Below, piece by piece: positions 58,629 to 64,000 of a DNA stretch of 64,000 bases. Position numbers and translations under genes: made by a program. Each line of letters opens with the position of its first letter. Position 1 is the first letter of the stretch. This DNA comes from Mesorhizobium sp. PAMC28654 (GTDB taxonomy: Bacteria; Pseudomonadota; Alphaproteobacteria; Rhizobiales; Rhizobiaceae): positions 806,001 through 870,000 of the forward strand of contig NZ_CP085135.1 of NCBI RefSeq assembly GCF_020616515.1. Reading direction: 5' to 3'. The notes under the pieces are model-generated. The model saw only the letters and a program-made list of their open reading frames with translations. It was not told where the DNA came from and did not search any database.

Positions 58629-58759
58629 GGACAATGTTCCTCGTTGGTCAGGTCATCGCAAACATAAGCGGTTCCGCGACAGGCGCCAGACGCATCAAAA
58701 TCAAGATATGGTTGCATCAAACGCTGTGTCGAAGGAAGCAGATGAGATAGGCTCGATCC

Positions 58760-59695
58760 ATGAACGACGCGGATGTGGATCTGAACCTTCTTGTTGCGCT
58801 GGACATACTGCTGGCCGAAGGCAGTGTGACAGGCGCGGCCCGCCGCCTTGGTCTGAGTACCTCCGCGATGAGCCGGACGCTGACGCGACTTCGGTCGGCG
58901 ACAGGCGACCCGCTGCTGGTGCGGGCTGGGCGCGGGCTTGTGCCGACACCGCGCGCTGCCGAGCTGCGCGATCGCGTCCATGAGCTTAGCCGGGATGTGC
59001 GAGCGGTTTTGCGGCCGCAGATCAATGATGTCGACATGGCCGGACACGAATCGACATTCGTCATTCGCGCCAGTGAGGCGTTCATGGAGTTCCTTTCTGG
59101 CCGTGTCGTTGCCGCTGTATCGCAAGCCGCGCCGCGCGTCCGCCTGCGTTTTGTGTCCAAGCCCGACAAGGATGCGCGTCCGCTTCGGGAAGGCCTCATC
59201 GATCTTGAGATCGGCTTGCTTGGAACGTCCGCGCCGGAGATACGCACCCAGTTCCTGTTCCATGACAAATATGTCGGCGTCGTCCGGATCGGGCATCCGC
59301 TTCTGGCAGGCACGGGCGTTACGCCGGAACGATATGCCGCCTGCAAACATGTCGTGGCGTCACGGGAAGGGAATGTCACGGAGCCGATCGATGACGCCCT
59401 TGAGAAGCTTGGCCTGAGACGGACGATAATGGTTGTCGTGCCTGGTTTCCCCGATGCGATGCGGATCGCGCGCCAATCGGATCTGGTCGCGCTCGTGCCG
59501 CGCTCCTGTCTTGGCAACAGCATGGTGAATGACGACCCCGCCATGTCCAACCTTGGGAGCTTCGAACTCCCGCTTCCCATGCCTGAGTTCAAGATATCGG
59601 CGATGTGGCATCCTCGCATGGACGCCGACCCGGCACATCGCTGGCTGCGCGACACCGTGATGTCGGTTTGCCGGGCGGCGTATCCACGGCGATGA
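58760..59695 (+). CDS. LysR-family transcriptional regulator
   Basis: A 311-residue LTTR. The N-terminal winged HTH is DVDLNLLVALDILLAEGSVT, GAARRLGLSTSAMSRTLTRL and RAGRGLVPTPRA; the C-terminal effector domain follows from about residue 90 (VVPGFPDAMRIARQSDLVAL near 240). It is divergent from the SDR gene across 131 bp, the standard LysR-target geometry. The inducer is unknown. Confidence 0.92.
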   Translation: MNDADVDLNLLVALDILLAEGSVTGAARRLGLSTSAMSRTLTRLRSATGDPLLVRAGRGLVPTPRAAELRDRVHELSRDVRAVLRPQINDVDMAGHESTFVIRASEAFMEFLSGRVVAAVSQAAPRVRLRFVSKPDKDARPLREGLIDLEIGLLGTSAPEIRTQFLFHDKYVGVVRIGHPLLAGTGVTPERYAACKHVVASREGNVTEPIDDALEKLGLRRTIMVVVPGFPDAMRIARQSDLVALVPRSCLGNSMVNDDPAMSNLGSFELPLPMPEFKISAMWHPRMDADPAHRWLRDTVMSVCRAAYPRR

Positions 59696-59948
59696 ACTTC
59701 CGTGGCATCGAAGGCGGGCCACTGCACCCACAGGGTGCCGTTGCGTGGAAGAGGTCTGTGATCGAGGCCGCTGACGGTTTTGTGTACATTCGGACCCGGT
59801 TGATTAGACAGTTCTGCAATCCGTTGAAATAGAAAGGGCTTTACGATTGGCCTGCGCTGGTTGTCCGCTCGTTTTCTTGTAGAAGGCCATATCCTTCAAA
59901 ACAGCCCTTGGTTGATTTTTCCGACAAAATATGCTGCTTCTTCCGCCC

Positions 59949-60338
59949 ATGAAAAAGCTCTTCATTGCTGCGCTGGCATCCGCGACATTGGCCTGGCCGG
60001 CGAACGCCATGGACAGCGCACTGCGCGCCGGCTTGCTGAAACTCGACCCGCAGACGCGCCTCGAGCAGCGATGTGATGCCGAAGTCCTCGACCGGATCAC
60101 TCATGACGATCACAAGTTCAAGGCGGACAGGGTCGTCGCCTATGCGTTTGCGACGCCGGAAATGGGCACCGATGCGATCAGAAGCCCAGGTGCTGCCTTT
60201 CGCAGCAAGGGGCAATGGTATCGCCTGAAATTCAAATGCCAGACGGCTCCCGACCATATGGAAATCTTGAACCTTCGCTATCGCATCGGCGACGAGATTC
60301 CAGAAACCGACTGGTCGAAATACAATCTCTACAATTAG
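59949..60338 (+). CDS. DUF930 domain protein, secreted
   Basis: A 129-residue protein with a signal peptide (MKKLFIAALASATLAWPANA) and the DUF930 pattern: LKLDPQTRLEQRCDAEVLDR, KADRVVAYAF, GAAFRSKGQWYRLKFKCQTA and ETDWSKYNLYN. Two cysteines (in EQRCD and KFKCQ) may form a disulfide in the periplasm. Function unknown; the family is widespread in rhizobia and Brucella. The ATG at 59949 gives the signal peptide; an upstream in-frame start at 59931 adds only MLLLPP. Confidence 0.85.
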   Translation: MKKLFIAALASATLAWPANAMDSALRAGLLKLDPQTRLEQRCDAEVLDRITHDDHKFKADRVVAYAFATPEMGTDAIRSPGAAFRSKGQWYRLKFKCQTAPDHMEILNLRYRIGDEIPETDWSKYNLYN

Positions 60339-60530
60339 GTCCTCCAGTTAGATTGTCCTCGACACGTCGACTTGCGATCGTGTTGGCCTGCAATTGTTCA
60401 GAATCCTGTTTTGCAACCGAGATAAGGTTACAGCGTTAAGGCAGTCTCTTGACGCGTGGCAATCATACACGTTAGGGCGTCGGTCTACCGGACGCGGACA
60501 ATCGGCGAACAAGCAAGGGGCTTCCAGTCG

Positions 60531-61175
60531 ATGGAAATTTTCACCGCCGCAGGCATATCGGCCCTGCTCCAGGTCATCGCCATCGATCTCGTGCTTGCCG
60601 GCGACAATGCCATCGTCATCGGTCTTGCCGCCGCTGGGCTGCCGGCCGAGCAGCGCAAGAAAGCGATCCTGATCGGCGTCCTGGCGGCGACGGTGCTGCG
60701 CATCTGTTTTGCGGCAGTCACCGTCAAACTTCTTGCCATCGTCGGCCTGCTGCTGGCCGGCGGCATCCTGCTTCTGTGGGTCTGCTGGAAGATGTACCGC
60801 GAGCTGCGCACATCCCATGCCGATGAACTGGAGGCGACCGAGGCGCTGTCGAATTCTGGTGCTGCCAGCGAAAAGGGTCCGCGCAAGACATTGGGGCAGG
60901 CAGCGTTGCAGATCGTCGTGGCCGACGTGTCGATGTCGCTCGACAATGTGCTGGCGGTGGCGGGCGCCGCGCGCGACCATTTCACGGTGTTGATCATAGG
61001 CCTCGTGCTTTCAATTGCCTTGATGGGGCTCGCGGCGACTTTTATCGCCAAGCTGCTGCACCGTCATCGCTGGATCGCCTATGTCGGCCTGTTGATCATC
61101 CTCTACGTCGCCGTGGACATGGTCTATCGCGGTGCGATGGAAGTGTGGCCGCACGTCAACAACGCGGTCAGTTGA
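60531..61175 (+). CDS. TerC-family membrane protein
   Basis: A 214-residue integral membrane protein of the TerC/YjbE family. Helices include SALLQVIAIDLVLAGDNAIVIGLA (with the conserved DNAI acidic motif), VLRICFAAVTVKLLAIVGLL, VVADVSMSLDNVLAVAGAA (second conserved Asp-Asn) and IALMGLAATFIAKLL, IAYVGLLIILYVAVDMVYRG. The acidic residues in the two repeats suggest metal-ion transport, and manganese export is known for some relatives. AGGGG precedes the ATG. No manganese-type riboswitch could be recognised in the 190-bp leader. Confidence 0.88.
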   Translation: MEIFTAAGISALLQVIAIDLVLAGDNAIVIGLAAAGLPAEQRKKAILIGVLAATVLRICFAAVTVKLLAIVGLLLAGGILLLWVCWKMYRELRTSHADELEATEALSNSGAASEKGPRKTLGQAALQIVVADVSMSLDNVLAVAGAARDHFTVLIIGLVLSIALMGLAATFIAKLLHRHRWIAYVGLLIILYVAVDMVYRGAMEVWPHVNNAVS

Positions 61176-61323
61176 GGCCGCCGGCCTGCATTTCGCAGTC
61201 AGGAAATGCCGGTTTGGCAAAGGGCAATCGCGGTACGTTTTGCCGCATTGAGGGCGTGCCCATACCAATGCCGCAATAAGTGTGGTACTGCGCCGCCAAT
61301 CCTGAAAAGCCCGGAAACCCTAT

Positions 61324-62637
61324 ATGTCCGCTCCTCGCGTGAGTTTTGTCAGTCTTGGATGCCCGAAAGCCCTTGTGGATTCGGAGCGCATCATCACGCG
61401 CCTGCGCGCCGAAGGCTATGAGATCGCCCGTAAGCATGACGGTGCCGATCTCGTCGTCGTCAACACTTGCGGCTTCCTCGATTCGGCTCGCGACGAGTCG
61501 CTCAACGCCATCGGCTCCGCCCTTTCGGAGAATGGCAGGGTCATCGTCACCGGCTGTCTTGGCGCCGAGCCCGACGTCATCCGCGAAAGACACCCCAACG
61601 TTCTCGCCATCACTGGCCCGCAGGCCTATGAAAGCGTGATGGCCGCGGTGCATGAGGCGGCTCCGCCGAGCCACGATCCCTATATCGATCTCCTGCCACC
61701 GCAGGGCGTCAAGCTCACGCCGCGCCACTATGCCTATCTCAAGATTTCGGAAGGCTGCAACAACCGCTGCACTTTCTGTATCATTCCGGCGTTGCGTGGC
61801 GACCTCGTCTCGCGCCCCGCCGCCGACGTCCTGCGCGAGGCCGAGAAACTGGCCAAGGCCGGCGTCAAGGAACTCCTGGTCATTTCCCAGGACACCAGCG
61901 CCTATGGCATCGACATCAAGTATCAGACCAGCATGTTCGGCGACCGCGAGGTGCGTGCCAAATTCCTCGATCTTTCGGAGGAATTGGGCAAGCTCGGCAT
62001 CTGGGTGCGCATGCACTATGTCTACCCCTACCCGCATGTCGCCGATGTCATCCCGCTGATGGCCGAGGGAAAGATCCTCCCCTATCTGGACATCCCGTTC
62101 CAGCATGCCTCCCCGCAGGTGCTGAAGAACATGCGGCGCCCGGCGCACGGCGAAAAGACGCTCGAGCGTATTCGCGGCTGGCGCGACGTGTGCCCTGATC
62201 TCGCCATCCGCTCGACCTTCATCGTCGGCTTCCCCGGCGAAACCGACGATGATTTCGAAATGCTGCTCGATTGGCTGGACGAAGCCAGGATCGACCGCGC
62301 CGGCTGCTTCAAGTACGAGCCCGTCAGGGGCGCCCGCTCCAACGATCTCGGCCTCGAACAGGTGCCGCAGGAGATCAAGGAGGCGCGCTGGCATCGCTTC
62401 ATGCAGCGCCAGCAGAAGATCTCGGCGACACAGCTTGCCAAGAAGGTTGGCAAGCGCCTGCCCGTTCTCATCGACGAGGCGAATGGCATCTCGGCAAAAG
62501 GCCGCACGAAATACGACGCGCCGGAAATAGACGGTTCGGTCCATATCCAGTCACGCCGCCCGCTGCGCCAAGGCGACATCGTCACCGTCAAGATCGACCG
62601 CGCCGACGCCTACGACCTCTACGGTTCGGCGGTCTGA
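61324..62637 (+). CDS. rimO: Ribosomal protein S12 methylthiotransferase RimO
   Basis: A 437-residue radical-SAM enzyme that methylthiolates Asp88/89 of S12. The N-terminal domain binds an auxiliary cluster through [27 protein letters not shown] and [10 protein letters not shown]. The radical-SAM motif is [17 protein letters not shown], with [17 protein letters not shown]. The C-terminal TRAM domain ends [11 protein letters not shown]. All clusters are intact. A hairpin terminator follows. Confidence 0.96.
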   Translation: MSAPRVSFVSLGCPKALVDSERIITRLRAEGYEIARKHDGADLVVVNTCGFLDSARDESLNAIGSALSENGRVIVTGCLGAEPDVIRERHPNVLAITGPQAYESVMAAVHEAAPPSHDPYIDLLPPQGVKLTPRHYAYLKISEGCNNRCTFCIIPALRGDLVSRPAADVLREAEKLAKAGVKELLVISQDTSAYGIDIKYQTSMFGDREVRAKFLDLSEELGKLGIWVRMHYVYPYPHVADVIPLMAEGKILPYLDIPFQHASPQVLKNMRRPAHGEKTLERIRGWRDVCPDLAIRSTFIVGFPGETDDDFEMLLDWLDEARIDRAGCFKYEPVRGARSNDLGLEQVPQEIKEARWHRFMQRQQKISATQLAKKVGKRLPVLIDEANGISAKGRTKYDAPEIDGSVHIQSRRPLRQGDIVTVKIDRADAYDLYGSAV

Positions 62638-62660
62638 GCCCATCTTTCGTGGCGAATGAG

Positions 62661-62690
62661 AAGGGCGCCTCGCGGCGCCCTTCCCTTTTG
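62661..62690 (+). terminator. Rho-independent terminator after rimO
   Basis: AAGGGCGCC and GGCGCCCTT pair around TCGC and are followed by CCCTTTTG, 23 bp past the rimO stop and 15 bp before the convergent BMP gene stop. Confidence 0.82.
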
Positions 62691-62704
62691 TATTCCTGCG
62701 CTGC

Positions 62705-63772
62705 CTACTGCGGCAGCTTGTCGTCGACGCCCTTGACGTAGAAATTCATGCCGAGCAGCGTGCCGTCATCAGCGACTTGGCCGTCCTTCAGCCAGGGCGT
62801 GCCGTCCTGCTTGTCGATCGGCCCGGTGAAGGGGTTCCAGCCGCCGGCGATCTTCTTCTCTGTTGCCTCGGCCATCGCCTTCACGTCGTCGGGCATGTTG
62901 GTGTAGGGGGCGAGCTTGACCGCGCCGTCCTTGATGCCGAGCCAGACATTGTCCGGCTTCCAGGTGCCGTCGATGGCCGCCTGGACCCGGCTGATGTAGT
63001 AGGGGCCCCATTCATCGGTGAGTGAGGTCAGCTGCGAGTTCGGCGCGAACTTGATCATGTCGGAAGACTGGCCAAAGCCGTGCAGCTTGCGCTCTTCGGC
63101 CACCTGCAGGGCAGCGGTCGAATCGGTGTGCTGGACAATGATGTCGGCGCCCTGGTCGAACAGCGCCTTGGCGGCGTCGGCTTCCTTGCCTGGATCGAAC
63201 CACGAGTTCACCCAGACGATCTTGGCCTTGAAGTTCGGATTGATCGAATGCGCGCCGAGCATGAACGAGTTGATGCCCATCACCACTTCGGGGATCGGGA
63301 AGGAGACGATGTAGCCGGCGACACCCGACTTCGATTCCTTGGCCGCGATCTGGCCCAGTACGTAGCGGCCTTCATAGAAACGCGCATTGTAGATGCCGAG
63401 GTTATCGCCCGTCTTGTAGCCAGTCGCGTGCTCGAACATCACCTTGGGAAACTTCTTGGCGACCTTCACTTCCGCGTCCATGAAGCCGAACGACGTCCCG
63501 AAGATGATCTTGCAGCCTTCGCGCGCCAGGCGCTCGAACGCACGGTCGGCATCGGGGCCTTCGGAGACGTTCTCCAGATAGGCGGTCTCGACCTTGTCGC
63601 CGAGCGCCTTCTCGACTTCCAGGCGGCCCTGGTCATGCTGGTAGGAATAGCCGAAATCGCCGATCGGGCCAGTATAGACCCAGCAGGCCTTCAGTTTGTC
63701 CGCGGCCTCGGCGGTCGCCGCCAGCGAGAGTGCGGCCGTCGTGGTCATCAACGCAATAAGCAGTTTTTTCAT
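62705..63772 (-). CDS. BMP-family ABC transporter substrate-binding protein
   Basis: A 356-residue periplasmic binding protein of the Bmp/Med family, usually for nucleosides or purines. It has a signal peptide (MKKLLIALMTTTAALSLAAT to AEAAD), then KACWVYTGPIGDFGYSYQHD, ENVSEGPDADRAFERLAREG, FEHATGYKTGDNLGIYNARF, FPIPEVVMGINSFMLGA, WVNSWFDPGKEADAAKAL and VQHTDSTAALQVAEE. The start at 63772 follows AGAGGTAA. The permease gene lies 50 bp upstream on the same strand, so both belong to one ABC uptake operon that continues beyond the window. Confidence 0.93.
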   Translation of the reverse strand: MKKLLIALMTTTAALSLAATAEAADKLKACWVYTGPIGDFGYSYQHDQGRLEVEKALGDKVETAYLENVSEGPDADRAFERLAREGCKIIFGTSFGFMDAEVKVAKKFPKVMFEHATGYKTGDNLGIYNARFYEGRYVLGQIAAKESKSGVAGYIVSFPIPEVVMGINSFMLGAHSINPNFKAKIVWVNSWFDPGKEADAAKALFDQGADIIVQHTDSTAALQVAEERKLHGFGQSSDMIKFAPNSQLTSLTDEWGPYYISRVQAAIDGTWKPDNVWLGIKDGAVKLAPYTNMPDDVKAMAEATEKKIAGGWNPFTGPIDKQDGTPWLKDGQVADDGTLLGMNFYVKGVDDKLPQ

Positions 63773-63822
63773 CGTGTTACCTCTCTGTGTTAAGCCTTGG
63801 AGCTTCCCGTTTGTTTTTATTG

Positions 63823-64000
63823 TCAACGATCTGGAACGAATGGCTGCCCCAAGGAAGCCGGCGTGTTCATCATCGTAAGACGCTTGTTGCGCGAGATTAG
63901 AACAAGAACGACGACGGTTGCCAGATAGGGCAGTGAAGAAAGCAGTTGTGAAGGCACCGGAATGCCAAAAGCCTGTGCATGAAGCTGGCCGATCCACACC
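63823..64000 (-). CDS. BMP-type ABC transporter permease, C-terminal end (rest outside window)
   Basis: The frame enters from the right edge and ends at TGA 63823-63825. The visible 58 residues include VWIGQLHAQAFGIPVPSQLL, the membrane span SLPYLATVVVLVLISRNKR and the tail NTPASLGQPFVPDR. This is the usual C-terminus of the second permease (YufQ-like) of nucleoside/BMP ABC transporters, and it directly precedes the binding-protein gene. Only the end is visible, so the assignment rests mainly on context and the last helix. Confidence 0.8.
   Translation of the reverse strand, partial: VWIGQLHAQAFGIPVPSQLLSSLPYLATVVVLVLISRNKRLTMMNTPASLGQPFVPDR

Noticed and set aside
60338..60348. A short TCCTCCA match to the 3' end of tRNA-Ser as a possible att repeat closing an island
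   Set aside because: Only 7 bp match, well below the length of usual attachment sites and expected by chance.
60339..60530. Possible yybP-ykoY-type manganese riboswitch before the TerC gene
   Set aside because: The conserved loops of that riboswitch could not be found in this leader.

Overview
The window comes from the chromosome of an alphaproteobacterium of the order Hyphomicrobiales, most likely Mesorhizobium or a close relative. This is inferred from the high GC content and codon use, the E1-beta subunit carrying a lipoyl domain, the fused ispDF gene, the dusB-ntrBC-ntrYX-dat-hfq-hflX block and the rhizobial-type extragenic palindromes. Most of the window is core housekeeping DNA. Accessory or damaged DNA is limited to about 11.5-21.2 kb (two IS630-type insertions) and about 55.7-59.7 kb (tRNA-Ser, an IS481 relic and a small SDR/LysR pair).

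Region by region. 1-9.3 kb: the 3' end of a sulfurtransferase gene with a GNAT enzyme, a periplasmic OmpA-like protein, a divergent DapB-like protein lacking the catalytic histidines, a DUF1203 protein, a two-barrel outer-membrane protein, alanine dehydrogenase with its divergent Lrp-type regulator and a clear palindromic operator, 5-formyltetrahydrofolate cyclo-ligase and a type II NADH dehydrogenase. 9.4-21.4 kb: a Tat-exported CpdB-type nucleotidase, then two near-identical IS630-type elements in opposite orientation. One interrupts a small secreted Pro/Thr-rich protein gene and the other a PRC-barrel gene; both genes can be rejoined on paper by removing the element and one TA. Between the elements lie a lipid-modification cluster (flavin oxidoreductase, DUF1365, frameshifted cyclopropane synthase), several small genes, a VOC protein, kdsA and dodecin.

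21.5-31.6 kb: enolase, FtsB and the pyruvate dehydrogenase operon (pdhA-pdhB-pdhC, a GDSL hydrolase, lpdA), then a GlsB-type membrane protein, a frameshifted lipA and a COQ10-type protein. The glycolytic product of enolase feeds the PDH complex, whose lipoyl domains need LipA. 31.5-43.6 kb: CinA and IspDF on the minus strand; divergently dusB, the NtrB/NtrC and NtrY/NtrX two-component systems, a D-amino-acid aminotransferase, Hfq and HflX, together a nitrogen-regulation block. 43.6-55.7 kb: MazG, an aromatic aminotransferase, an aldose-epimerase-like protein, a YbaK protein, and a tightly packed minus-strand run MBL hydrolase-TatD-MetG-HolB-Tmk-DacA-RlpA. The DacA homologue has lost two of its three active-site motifs. 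55.7-64 kb: tRNA-Ser(UGA), the IS481 relic, a PEBP-like secreted protein, SDR/LysR pair, DUF930, TerC, RimO and the start of a BMP-type ABC transporter locus that runs off the right edge.

No CRISPR array, prophage or obvious defence system was found. The observations most worth checking are the IS630 pair with its A-tract difference, the reconstructed 96-residue secreted protein, the frameshifts in lipA and cfa, and the two catalytically degenerate enzymes (DapB-like and DacA-like). lipA, cfa and the IS pair all carry indels in simple repeats, so raw-read error must be excluded before any biological reading.
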